From assembly GCF_005885635.1 (NCBI RefSeq), contig NZ_VATY01000006.1:62001-126000 (forward strand): 64,000 bases of DNA, read 5' to 3'. Positions 45,786 through 54,570 of the stretch are shown in pieces. How positions within the stretch are numbered: position 1 is the stretch's first letter; every line of letters starts with the position of its first letter. Below the pieces are notes generated by a model. The model made no database searches. It saw only the letters and a list, made by a program, of their open reading frames with translations, and was not told where the DNA came from. The DNA comes from Maribacter algarum (ex Zhang et al. 2020) (GTDB taxonomy: Bacteria > Bacteroidota > Bacteroidia > Flavobacteriales > Flavobacteriaceae). A program made the position numbers and the translations under genes.

Positions 45786-46898
45786 CTAGTCTCGTTTAAA
45801 ATCATCTACATTAAGGCCCTTAATTAAATTAGATTCACTCTTCTTACCTGGAAATTCATAACCATTTCCCCCAAAAGGCAAATTGTTGTCAATTCCTTTA
45901 GGGGGAGCTGAAATCGTATCGGGAACAAATTGTGGTGCTTCAATATTATATTTTCTATGGTGAATCTGGCGTATCCTATTTGACAATAAATCAATATCAA
46001 TAATTTGATAACCTGGTTGGAATTTTGATTCAATTTCATCGGGCTTATTCAATGCAGCTCTTCCTCGAAAACCGTAACAGCTTCCTACGGGGTTAAAAAT
46101 TTTTTCCGATTTCACACTATGATGATGACCAAATAAAAACATATCTACATCCTTGTTAATCAAGAATTTCTTTACTTCTTCTTGTTCAGTAAAATCATCA
46201 ATCGAGTGATGAAAAAGACAAACGGTTAAATCTAGATTATCATCGAGAACTTGAAGTTTTTGAATTGCCCAATAAAACTGTTTTGCGCCGAAATAATGAT
46301 TATTCAGATTCTTTTCTTCTAATCTACAGGTTGAGCACCTCCAAGAATCGTTGATCAAAATAAAACCCACCTTCTTATCTGAATCATTGTGATAAATATA
46401 TATGGATTCATTATTTGTACAGTCATAATTTACTGTATCCTTATGAAATTTCTCTTCAAACTTTTTGAATGGCTTTATTCGTGAATTCGCTGAATTAAAA
46501 TTGAATTGGTTTGATTCTAAATGGTCTTTTATGGTATCCTTATTTACATTTTGTTTTAATGATTTTTCATCAACCCAGAGAATGTCGTTCTCGTCAATAT
46601 CATGATTGCCCGGAACAAATAGAAAATTCTTATTAGATAGACCAAGTTTCGCGGAAATAGGCTTGATAAAAACTTCTTCAAAAACTTCATATGGAGAACT
46701 GAAACCAGTAAATTCTGACATCTGCATTAATGAGTGACCTCCTCTATCAACCAAATCCCCCGTTATTACAATCAAATCAATTTTATCTGGTGAATTAAAC
46801 TCTATAAGGTCATCTATCAAGGCGTCACGATAATTATCATGAAACTCATCGAAGTTGTTTTCAGAAAGGTGTATGTCGGATAGGTGTACTATTCTCAT
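45786..46898 (-). CDS. Calcineurin-like metallophosphoesterase, NACHT partner
   Basis: The 370-residue protein has all the metal-binding motifs of the calcineurin superfamily: DIH (D8, H10), GDLVDRGG (D48), GNHD (97-100), an H at about 230 (LFHH) and GHHH (257-260). An inserted pair of cysteines (WRCSTCRLEE, about 187-195) is unusual. No signal peptide, so it is cytosolic. The C-terminal ~60 residues after the catalytic domain (about 305-370) are Pro/Asn/Gly-rich and may bind the NTPase. Substrates cannot be read from the motifs; nucleic acid, cyclic nucleotide or phosphoprotein are possible. It is the first gene of a two-gene operon with zero spacing to the NACHT gene. Confidence 0.88.
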   Translation of the reverse strand: MRIVHLSDIHLSENNFDEFHDNYRDALIDDLIEFNSPDKIDLIVITGDLVDRGGHSLMQMSEFTGFSSPYEVFEEVFIKPISAKLGLSNKNFLFVPGNHDIDENDILWVDEKSLKQNVNKDTIKDHLESNQFNFNSANSRIKPFKKFEEKFHKDTVNYDCTNNESIYIYHNDSDKKVGFILINDSWRCSTCRLEEKNLNNHYFGAKQFYWAIQKLQVLDDNLDLTVCLFHHSIDDFTEQEEVKKFLINKDVDMFLFGHHHSVKSEKIFNPVGSCYGFRGRAALNKPDEIESKFQPGYQIIDIDLLSNRIRQIHHRKYNIEAPQFVPDTISAPPKGIDNNLPFGGNGYEFPGKKSESNLIKGLNVDDFKRD

Positions 46899-47320
46899 TT
46901 AATTTCAAAATGATAAATATAGGAAAATGACTACTAATAAATTAATTGAGCCATTCAGAATAACAATAATAGAAGTTTAAATATTTATGCTAAAAATATT
47001 AATTAAGGAATTCGGCCTCAGAGAATTTTGGTGAAACAATAGGCGAGGGGAGCGGCCATATTTTAAGGGGCTGGTTACTATTTTTCTTTGCAGTTGAATT
47101 AGTATTTAAACCTTAGAGCAGTCTTAAGAGTTACAATGGATCCTAAAATATAGCGACTGAGCCGTACATTGTTTCCAAAATTATCTGTAAGCCTTGATTT
47201 TTTTGTTTCGCAGCTGCATCCGCTCGCTCAAAGTATACTTTGCCGTATCAAGAAAAAAAGAAAAGACACTTTATTCACACTTGGTATTATATTTGAATAA
47301 GTATAGAAAACCAAACTCCA
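46899..47320. other. Gap between divergent defence-type operon and transglutaminase gene
   Basis: This 422-bp region must hold the promoter of the phosphoesterase-NACHT operon (minus) and of the transglutaminase gene (plus). A 14-bp perfect palindrome, CAAAGTATACTTTG, lies at 47229-47242. No gene is recognised. Confidence 0.45.
47288..47295 (+). promoter_or_regulatory. Candidate Bacteroidota -7 element (TATATTTG)
   Basis: An exact TAnnTTTG match lies 26 bp before the transglutaminase ATG, with a weak TTTA in place of the -33 TTTG about 20 bp upstream. Confidence 0.45.
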
Positions 47321-48259
47321 ATGCTAATTGTAAAAAGAATAGTCTTGCTGCTTCTGTTTTACTCAGGGAGCGTAATCTATGCGCAAGACTATCAAAAAGT
47401 TGATGAAATTGTTTCAAAGTATCCCAATCGCTTTAGTTCGGCAGCAAAATTAGCCAATCAAATCTCTAATGATTTTAAAACCGATTCGGATAAGGCAAGA
47501 GCCGTGTTTTTTTGGATTGCTGATAATGTTGAATACGACTCAAAAGAATATGGTAAGTTCACTTACGAATATGCAGATAAGGAGGAATATCTTCGAAAGC
47601 AAAAAAAGTATGATGATAGACTTTCTAAAAGGGTTATTTCGAAAGGTATTGCCGTTTGCGAAGGATATTCTACCTTGTTTTCAGAAGTTTGTACTGAATT
47701 GGGCATTTACTCTAAGGTGGTTTCAGGAGTATCAAAAACCACTTTTAAAGACATAGGAAAGCGATTTTATCCCGACCATGCATGGAATATTGTAGAAATT
47801 GACAAAAAACAGTATTTAGTTGATGTTACATGGGGTGCTGGAACATATGGCAATGGAGGATATAGAAAAGGCCTTGATAATTCATTTTATTTAACACCTC
47901 CTGATGTGTTTATTAAACGCCATTATCCCTTAAAATATGAGGATGCCCTACTAAAATACAAAATTAGCAAAGAAAGTTTTTTGAATGCTCCGCTTGTATA
48001 TGAAACTGACTTTTCGCTAATATCTCCTATGGAAGGCATCATACAAAAAAGCCAAGAAACTGTAAAATTCAGTTTTGGTTGTAAATCGGGGACATATACT
48101 GTCGACTACGATATTGATAGGAAACAAAACCCGTTAGGCGATTTAAAATGTATAGATTATAAACTGGAATTTGAAATCGAACTGAAGAACATTAAGCGAG
48201 CAAAAGAATTGACTTTGTATTTTGATTATAAGCAAGTTGCAATGTTTAGATTAAAATAA
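47321..48259 (+). CDS. Exported transglutaminase-like cysteine protein
   Basis: The 312-residue product has a signal peptide (to about residue 21, IYAQ). Its transglutaminase-core domain carries the catalytic triad: Cys in GIAVCEGYSTLF, His in DHAWNIVEI and Asp in LVDVTWGAG. The C-terminal ~90 residues form a beta domain. Bacterial members of this family are proteases or amidases acting in the periplasm or at the surface. It stands alone between the two defence-like units with no overlap, so a link to them is only positional. Confidence 0.85.
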   Translation: MLIVKRIVLLLLFYSGSVIYAQDYQKVDEIVSKYPNRFSSAAKLANQISNDFKTDSDKARAVFFWIADNVEYDSKEYGKFTYEYADKEEYLRKQKKYDDRLSKRVISKGIAVCEGYSTLFSEVCTELGIYSKVVSGVSKTTFKDIGKRFYPDHAWNIVEIDKKQYLVDVTWGAGTYGNGGYRKGLDNSFYLTPPDVFIKRHYPLKYEDALLKYKISKESFLNAPLVYETDFSLISPMEGIIQKSQETVKFSFGCKSGTYTVDYDIDRKQNPLGDLKCIDYKLEFEIELKNIKRAKELTLYFDYKQVAMFRLK

Positions 48260-48335
48260 CTCTGTAGCTGACCTCTACATTATGTATAATGGAAACATAA
48301 AAATTTGAAGTATTAAGGGGCTTTTAAAAAAAGGC

Positions 48336-48369
48336 AACTCTTTACAAATTGCACCTTTTGTAAAGAGTT
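48336..48369. repeat. 13-bp inverted repeat, same stem as the gspF terminator
   Basis: Perfect arms AACTCTTTACAAA and its complement flank an 8-nt loop. The stem is the same as at 40145-40176, but no T-run follows, so it may be a dispersed repeat or a regulatory hairpin ahead of the TrpF-like gene rather than a terminator. Confidence 0.6.
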
Positions 48370-48474
48370 AATAACTAAAGGTTAAGTTATATGAAAATTG
48401 GGCTATTACGAATATTGCAGAGCGGACCTAAAGCAAAATAATATCAAAAACAATTGAAGTAAATATTTATAGAA

Positions 48475-49170
48475 GTGGGTTTATTCGAAGCGGGGAACAA
48501 TAAATTAAAGGTTAAGATTTGTGGTGTGACCCGTCCACAAGATATAATTTCTTGTAGCAATCTTGGTATAGATGCAGTTGGTTTCTTGCTTGGAGATAGA
48601 TTTGGAAGATATCCATCTGATAAACTGAGCTTAATGGAGGTAGCTAATCTGATTAATTTGGTTCCAAATGATATGACTTCGGTGGTCTTGATTAAATCAG
48701 TTGATAAGGAAGAAATTATTAGTATAATAGAAAAGACAGAGCCAAATGCAATTCAGCTTCAAAATCCATTAATTTCTTCTGAAACATTAAAATTTTTATT
48801 CCACACTTATACCAAAGTAGAATTTATTAAAACAATTAAAATACAGGAAACAGATAATGTTAATTCCATTCTTTTAAATGCACTTCCATTTACCAAAATG
48901 GTAGATGCGTTTTTGCTTGATTCCGCAAGAGGAGGATCAGGAAAAACCCATAATTGGAATATTAGTAAAGAAGTGGTTGGGTATTTACATTCTTTAAAAA
49001 TCCCAGTAGTACTTGCAGGCGGCTTAACAACGAATAATGTTCTCCATTCCGTTAATCTTGTTAAACCAAACATGATTGATTTAATGACCGGGGTAAGCCT
49101 AGAAAGGGGAATCAAAAACATAGACGAGATAAAAAAACTCCAGAACATACTAAAATTAAATGAATTATGA
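48475..49170 (+). CDS. TrpF-like phosphoribosylanthranilate isomerase homologue
   Basis: This starts with GTG at 48475 (in-frame TAA at 48460; no upstream ATG) and encodes 231 residues. The TrpF landmarks are present: VKICGVTRPQD with catalytic Cys16, LLDSARGGSGKTHNW with catalytic Asp149, the phosphate-binding VVLAGGLTTNNV, and DLMTGVSLERGIKN replacing the usual SGVE..PGVKD. It is thus a TIM-barrel that may still catalyse an Amadori rearrangement of an N-phosphoribosyl substrate. No other trp gene lies nearby; instead a phosphoribosyltransferase-like gene follows after 191 bp. A duplicated tryptophan enzyme or a repurposed one are both possible; context favours the latter. Confidence 0.82.
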   Translation: MGLFEAGNNKLKVKICGVTRPQDIISCSNLGIDAVGFLLGDRFGRYPSDKLSLMEVANLINLVPNDMTSVVLIKSVDKEEIISIIEKTEPNAIQLQNPLISSETLKFLFHTYTKVEFIKTIKIQETDNVNSILLNALPFTKMVDAFLLDSARGGSGKTHNWNISKEVVGYLHSLKIPVVLAGGLTTNNVLHSVNLVKPNMIDLMTGVSLERGIKNIDEIKKLQNILKLNEL

Positions 49171-49361
49171 AATTTACTGTCTATTTCAAAAAAGCGTAGT
49201 AGCGGCATTGTCAAATTTGATGCAAGAAATCATGAACAAGTTTTAAATTAAAAAGGTTAAGATTTCCAGTAGAATTAAATAGTTGGGTTAACAATTTTAA
49301 AAATTCCTAACTCTTAAAAGAGGGAAAAAAATTAACTTGTTAAAATTTTCAATTAAATCGA

Positions 49362-50495
49362 ATGACACCACATCAGGAATTCATAGGAAATAATTTAAAA
49401 CAAATTGGCCAAATTGTTCGAAGCTGGGGCTTTCAAAAAAAAACTGATTTATATAATTCTAGGATAAGTGAGGTTATTATTTGGTTTGATAATTTTAAAC
49501 CATCGGAATTAAAGGATGCCCTTTTAATACTCTCTAAAATACAATACATTCAGTATCATAAAATCAAAGGCCTAATTGAAATTGTTTCAAACGAAATTGA
49601 CCATATATTTGGGAAGGACTTTGACAATGTACTTTTCTTTCCATTAGGCTCTTTTTCAGCCTCGAGCGGAAGTATGTATTTATATGAGTACTATAAAACG
49701 CTTGGATTAACGTCTAAAAACTTTAAACAAGACAGTTTTATCAGTTATTTAGATACTGATATTTCAATTGTTTTTATTGACGATATTATCGGATCGGGAC
49801 GTCAAGCAACAAAATTTTTTAACGAATTTCTTATCAATAAAAAAGCAAAATGCTATTACTTCACCCTTTTTGGTTTTGAATCTGGGCTCGAATACTTGAA
49901 TCTTAATGCTAATTTTGAACTAGTACTTTCAGCAAAAATTCTGTCTGATGAAGAAATGGCTTTTGGAAGTAATTCTTATGTTTTTAAAGATCTAAAAACA
50001 AGAAATAGGTTAGAGAACTTATGTGAAAAATATGGCTCGATATTGTTTCCGAAACATCCATTGGGATATGACAATTCGCAATCTCTACTTGTTTTTCCTC
50101 ACAATGCTCCTAATAACACATTACCAATTATCTGGGCTAGTACCTTTAATGAAAAACAAAAAGGAGTAATATGGAGGCCCATATGGGAGCGGAAAAAATT
50201 CAAGGAAAAAAAACCTAGGAAATCAGCTACTAATAGTGACGTAGGAGAAATTGTTACCAAATATAAAGACGTACCAACAGAAACCAATACTTCTAAATCA
50301 GAATCAAAAAGTGAGCTTCGGAGAAAGGAAATTGCATATAAGGAATTGATAGAGTTGGAAGAGCTTGTTTCAGAATGGAAGCAAAAATTATCGATTTCCC
50401 AAATTCCAAGTGAAAAAAAACATTGTAAACTCGAAATTCAAAGATTAAATCAAATGATATTAGAAGTCGAACAAAGAATTGGAAAATATAACTAA
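49362..50495 (+). CDS. Phosphoribosyltransferase-like protein (PRTase-CE-like) with C-terminal helical module
   Basis: The 377-residue protein has a PRTase fold core: VFIDDIIGSGRQATKFF contains the acidic PRPP-binding motif (D140, D141, then GSGR). A conserved distal block, HPLGYDNSQSLLVFPHNAPN followed by NTLPIIWAS (about 229-260), follows. This combination matches, from memory, the PRTase-CE group proposed in prokaryotic conflict systems (Burroughs and Aravind). After a basic, Ser/Thr/Lys-rich linker (about 280-320), the last ~50 residues form a helical module that recurs at the N-terminus of the next protein. The stop codon directly abuts the next ATG. Predicted to be cytosolic. Confidence 0.75.
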   Translation: MTPHQEFIGNNLKQIGQIVRSWGFQKKTDLYNSRISEVIIWFDNFKPSELKDALLILSKIQYIQYHKIKGLIEIVSNEIDHIFGKDFDNVLFFPLGSFSASSGSMYLYEYYKTLGLTSKNFKQDSFISYLDTDISIVFIDDIIGSGRQATKFFNEFLINKKAKCYYFTLFGFESGLEYLNLNANFELVLSAKILSDEEMAFGSNSYVFKDLKTRNRLENLCEKYGSILFPKHPLGYDNSQSLLVFPHNAPNNTLPIIWASTFNEKQKGVIWRPIWERKKFKEKKPRKSATNSDVGEIVTKYKDVPTETNTSKSESKSELRRKEIAYKELIELEELVSEWKQKLSISQIPSEKKHCKLEIQRLNQMILEVEQRIGKYN

Positions 50496-51839
50496 ATGGA
50501 TTATTGGGAAAGAAGAAAAGCGAGTATCGAACATGAATTGGATGATTTAAGCATTCACCTAAAGGATTGGAGGGTTGAGCTTAGTATCGCGAATACCCCG
50601 GATAAGAAAAAGCTTTGCAAAAGGAAAATTAAAGATTTGGAAGATGAGTTGGAAAAATATGAAAATGAACTAAATAGAATCATCAAAAAAATCTATCAAG
50701 CAAAAGTAAATTACTCTAAAAAGGAGGATTTTCAACCAAATGAAATATCAACTGATATGATTTTTGACTTGTTAAAGGAGAAATCGAAGACGCAAAATCA
50801 GGAAAGAATAGAAAATGAAAAAAAAATCAATACACCATATATGTATGGTAAGGTGGTCAATCGCGATTTAAGGGATAATGAAGGTAGCCAATATACTATC
50901 AAAGGGGAAGATGAAAATACATATTACTGCAATTACTCGCACATTCTTACGGAAGGTTTTCGAACATTAGAGATAGGAGATAAAATCCGGTTTGTTTCTG
51001 ATTTAAAGTCAGATAAAAATTTGGCAACATATGTTGTTAAAATCGAAAAAGACTTAATTTTCATTGAAGATTACCCTCCCGAATTAACCAGAAAAACTAA
51101 AAAACATTATGACAGTATATCAGATAATTATGACGAATTATGGACTTATTCCAAGGATTTTGTCACTGAAATTACTAAAAACATAATTTCTCTTTTAGAA
51201 ATTAAGGAAACTGATGTTATTGTGGATTTCGGATGTGGAACAGGCATATATTCGAAAGCAATAAGGCAGCAAGTTAGCCTTAAAAAACCTATTATTTGCA
51301 CGGACATATCTGAAAAAATGTTATCTAAAATTAATGATGGACCGTCTTATACTTTATTTCATAAAGGTGCCATTCAATTTTCAGAATTAAAACTCCAATA
51401 TGATAAAGTTTTTATAAAGGAAATGATTCATCATGTAAAAAGAGGTAGGCAAAGGCTGTATGATAACATTTATAATAATTTAAATAAAAGTGGCATTTTT
51501 ATCATCTTACTCTTACCTCCCAAAATTGAATACCCTCTTTTTACAGAAGCAATCAAATATTACGAAGAGAATCAACCTCATTATTCAGAAATAGAAAAAG
51601 GAATGAAAACATCTGGGTTTCTTACGGAAGTAAGTTTCGTTGAGTATCCATTAGAAATTGAAAAAGGAAAATATTTTGCTATGGTTAGAAATAGATATAT
51701 GTCACTGTTATCAGAATTTACTGATTCGGAAATAGAAAATGGAATTAATGAAATGGAAAGTAAATATAAGAATGAAAACATTCTTAAGTTCAATGATATA
51801 TTTGTTGTAGTCAAAGGAAGAAAAACGAATAATGAGTAA
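50496..51839 (+). CDS. Helical module + OB/cold-shock-like domain + SAM methyltransferase
   Basis: The 447-residue protein has three parts. Residues 1-70 are a charged helical module matching the C-terminus of the PRTase-like protein (LKDWRVELSIANTPDKKKLC against VSEWKQKLSISQIPSEKKHC). Residues ~105-180 resemble a cold-shock/OB fold (GKVVNRDLRDNEGSQYTI, YYCNYSHILTEGF, LEIGDKIRFVS), suggesting nucleic-acid binding. Residues ~195-447 are a class I methyltransferase with VDFGCGTGIY (243-252) and CTDISEKML. Target is unknown; RNA or a nucleotide is plausible given the OB fold. It overlaps the following NACHT-FGE gene by 8 bp, so the last three genes are tightly coupled. Confidence 0.82.
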   Translation: MDYWERRKASIEHELDDLSIHLKDWRVELSIANTPDKKKLCKRKIKDLEDELEKYENELNRIIKKIYQAKVNYSKKEDFQPNEISTDMIFDLLKEKSKTQNQERIENEKKINTPYMYGKVVNRDLRDNEGSQYTIKGEDENTYYCNYSHILTEGFRTLEIGDKIRFVSDLKSDKNLATYVVKIEKDLIFIEDYPPELTRKTKKHYDSISDNYDELWTYSKDFVTEITKNIISLLEIKETDVIVDFGCGTGIYSKAIRQQVSLKKPIICTDISEKMLSKINDGPSYTLFHKGAIQFSELKLQYDKVFIKEMIHHVKRGRQRLYDNIYNNLNKSGIFIILLLPPKIEYPLFTEAIKYYEENQPHYSEIEKGMKTSGFLTEVSFVEYPLEIEKGKYFAMVRNRYMSLLSEFTDSEIENGINEMESKYKNENILKFNDIFVVVKGRKTNNE

Positions 51840-54570
51840 ACCAAACCACCTATTACAATCTTTGCAAATTGAGTTAGCCAAGCATAAAAAAATAGAAGAT
51901 GTTTTAGGGCAATCCTTTCAACGACCTATTTCTAGTATAAAGGATGGTTATCCGGAGTTCGCAGTAGGTTGGATCAATGATGTTCTGAATAAACTATTCG
52001 ACTATTGGACATTTGAGAATAACCTTGAACTACCTAATGATTTTCAATTAGAAAACGCATCGGTTTTAATCAAGAAATACCCATCTTTTGAGTCAATAAT
52101 TAAATCTTTCGAAAAAACTCAAAAGAAGATACTCGAAAAAAAGGGGGATTGGGGTAATATTGATGTTGATGGAGCGATTGATGTATTTTCTGAATTTATC
52201 GAAATTTTGAAATGGATTTCTAAATCTGAGAATAATCTTATAGAATCTGATAGTTTTAGACTAAATGAAAACGTAACTAAAAAAACACTTTTTCTTGTAG
52301 AATTTTTTGAAATTTTGAAATTTCGGCTATTTAAATTCATCGAATTTAATCAAGAATCAGCCTACCTACTTTTTGAAAAGAAGACTGGTCTCAAACACGA
52401 GTATATTGAAGTTGTTATTTCTGATAATTTACGTGTATTAGAAGGAATTCAAACTAGTAAACAGAGTATTTTAGAAACTACTTACCCATTAAAAACAAGT
52501 TTTATCTTGACGGATAATTATTCTATTGCTCAACAAATTCCTAAGGACGTGTTCACCCTAGATTCCTTTGTCAGCAAGTATTTAGACTATAATCGTTATT
52601 TAGAAAATTTAAGAATAATAGACTATAACTTAGGTGATGAAAAGTTTGTTGAACTTTCTGGCGAACTATTATCATATATCACTGACAAACAAGAATTTAA
52701 AATTGTATCTACATCGGATATTAATCTCATACTTGAAGAATTTTTAAATTCCGAAAGAGGTAATTTATTTGTCTTATCTAAACCTGGGGGAGGAAAAAGC
52801 TTCATTTGTAGATCCATATTAAAAAAAATCAGTTCAAATCATAATGATAGCAAATATTCTATTTATTTCGATGTTTCTTTAATGACATTGGGCGAAAAAA
52901 TAGAAGATTTCATAATTCGTAATACATCAAACTATTTTGACCTGCAGGCAAATGAAATATTTGATGTTATTTATTTTTTAAATAACTACGGCAGACTTAT
53001 TCTAATTTTTGACGGGTTAGACGAGGTTTTTGATAAATTTGATATTAAAGACTTTATTAGTGTTTTTGGAGAAATATCTAAATTATTTACTCATAAGTCT
53101 AAGATTATAATTACTTCGAGATTATCCTTTTTAATGTCCTCGAAACATATTTCAGAATTATTAAACAAAGAGGCTTTAATCTCGGATAAAATTGCTACTG
53201 AGCTAAACTCTGTCGGGCTTGATCCTCTTCAACTTCCCAATTTTGAAATATTAAAATTGAATGATATTCAATTAAAGGAAATCGAAGTTAGCAAGAAACA
53301 TTTAAAACTGTCACGGGAAATTCCGAAAACTAATGATATCTCGATTACACCATTGGAATATCGTCTGCTTGAAAATATACCAATCAATCAGTCCTTAACC
53401 TCATTTAGCTTTAAAAATAACAAGTTTTCAAAATCAAAACTGATATACAACTACTTAATTACACTTGCCGATGATTTGGTAAAATCCAACAGTAAGACAT
53501 TTCAGGATTTCGTTAATTATTTTAGTCAATCATATCAAAAGAATGTTTTGCATTTTGAACTTCTTCAATTGTTCACTTTTTTTGGGCAAGACCTGTTTAT
53601 TGATAATATTCCGTCATTGAAAAATATGGCTTTTCGGGAGTTGTTTGTCGAATTTGGAGAGAATAAAATTAAATTTAAGCATAAAAATTATTTAGAATTT
53701 ATGTTTGCCCTTGCCTATGTAAATAATCCGGTTTTAATTGATGACTGTATATCCATTTCAGACGAAATAAGAATCTACATTAACGAAATGAATAATGATA
53801 GATCCTATTTTAATATTTTTAATAAATATCATCCTAGTGAATTATTGGTGGACAAAGGTTACTATGTTACAGGAGAGTATGACAATACAAAAATTAGAAA
53901 ATTAGATAAAAATCTGATTTTTGATGAATATTTTGTTACCGTTAAAGAATATAACGAGTTTTTATCAGCGGTAAAGAAATTTGATATCAAGGAATTTGAA
54001 CATAGTTTACAACCCACAGGATTTTCACACACACCACAATATACTCGGCTAAAGGAAAAGGATTATTTTTTTGATGAGAAATTCTTGGATTATCCCGCTA
54101 TTTGCCTTTCCTACTGGAGTGCTTATGCTTATGCTAGTTTTATGGGGAAGAGATTGCCAACCTCTTTTGAATGGGAATGCGCAACTAGAGGAAAATATGG
54201 CAACTTATTTTCCTGGGGCAATTCTGTAGAAATATCCGCGGCAAATTCTGCAGATTATTGGGCTGATGAATTATTGGTTGTATATGATAAATGGAAAGAC
54301 CATTTTGATAAATCAGGTAATGTTAGAGGCGGGAATCCTGTGGGAAAAGACACTTTCGAAAAAAACAAATCGGATTTTGGTATTCGTCACATGTGCGGAA
54401 ATATTTGGGAATATTCTTCAACGGTAAGTGAGGACTACAGCAAGGTAGTAATTTGCGGTGGATCTTTTGATAATCCATTACGTGCTATAAAAGGATCTTC
54501 TAAAGGTATTGCCAAAATCTTGACATTTAGCAATGCAGTTGGATTCAGATGCTGTAAAGAATTACATTAG
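51832..54570 (+). CDS. NACHT NTPase fused to FGE-sulfatase-type (C-type lectin fold) domain
   Basis: The 912-residue protein has a ~300-residue helical N-terminal part, a NACHT NTPase with Walker A KPGGGKSF (317-324) and Walker B LILIFDGLDEV (about 386-396), a helical winged region (about 480-660), and an FGE-sulfatase-like domain (about 675-912). The last shows EYFVTVKEYNEFL, FPAICLS-like spacing (YPAICLSYWSAYAYASFMG), RLPTSFEWECATRG, HMCGNIWEYS, ICGGSFDNP and NAVGFRCC. The cysteines expected of active formylglycine-generating enzymes downstream of GGS are not visible, so the domain is probably a ligand-binding C-type-lectin-fold module. Such fusions occur among STAND sensors and diversity-generating retroelement targets; no reverse transcriptase is present here. 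Confidence 0.88.
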   Translation: MSKPNHLLQSLQIELAKHKKIEDVLGQSFQRPISSIKDGYPEFAVGWINDVLNKLFDYWTFENNLELPNDFQLENASVLIKKYPSFESIIKSFEKTQKKILEKKGDWGNIDVDGAIDVFSEFIEILKWISKSENNLIESDSFRLNENVTKKTLFLVEFFEILKFRLFKFIEFNQESAYLLFEKKTGLKHEYIEVVISDNLRVLEGIQTSKQSILETTYPLKTSFILTDNYSIAQQIPKDVFTLDSFVSKYLDYNRYLENLRIIDYNLGDEKFVELSGELLSYITDKQEFKIVSTSDINLILEEFLNSERGNLFVLSKPGGGKSFICRSILKKISSNHNDSKYSIYFDVSLMTLGEKIEDFIIRNTSNYFDLQANEIFDVIYFLNNYGRLILIFDGLDEVFDKFDIKDFISVFGEISKLFTHKSKIIITSRLSFLMSSKHISELLNKEALISDKIATELNSVGLDPLQLPNFEILKLNDIQLKEIEVSKKHLKLSREIPKTNDISITPLEYRLLENIPINQSLTSFSFKNNKFSKSKLIYNYLITLADDLVKSNSKTFQDFVNYFSQSYQKNVLHFELLQLFTFFGQDLFIDNIPSLKNMAFRELFVEFGENKIKFKHKNYLEFMFALAYVNNPVLIDDCISISDEIRIYINEMNNDRSYFNIFNKYHPSELLVDKGYYVTGEYDNTKIRKLDKNLIFDEYFVTVKEYNEFLSAVKKFDIKEFEHSLQPTGFSHTPQYTRLKEKDYFFDEKFLDYPAICLSYWSAYAYASFMGKRLPTSFEWECATRGKYGNLFSWGNSVEISAANSADYWADELLVVYDKWKDHFDKSGNVRGGNPVGKDTFEKNKSDFGIRHMCGNIWEYSSTVSEDYSKVVICGGSFDNPLRAIKGSSKGIAKILTFSNAVGFRCCKELH

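Noticed and set aside
48475-49170. Part of a tryptophan biosynthesis operon
   Set aside because: No trpA, B, C, D, E or G homologue lies in the window, and the neighbours are conflict-type genes.
53855-54570. FGE domain as a sulfatase-activating enzyme
   Set aside because: No sulfatase gene is nearby, the expected cysteines after GGS are not visible, and the domain is fused to a NACHT NTPase.
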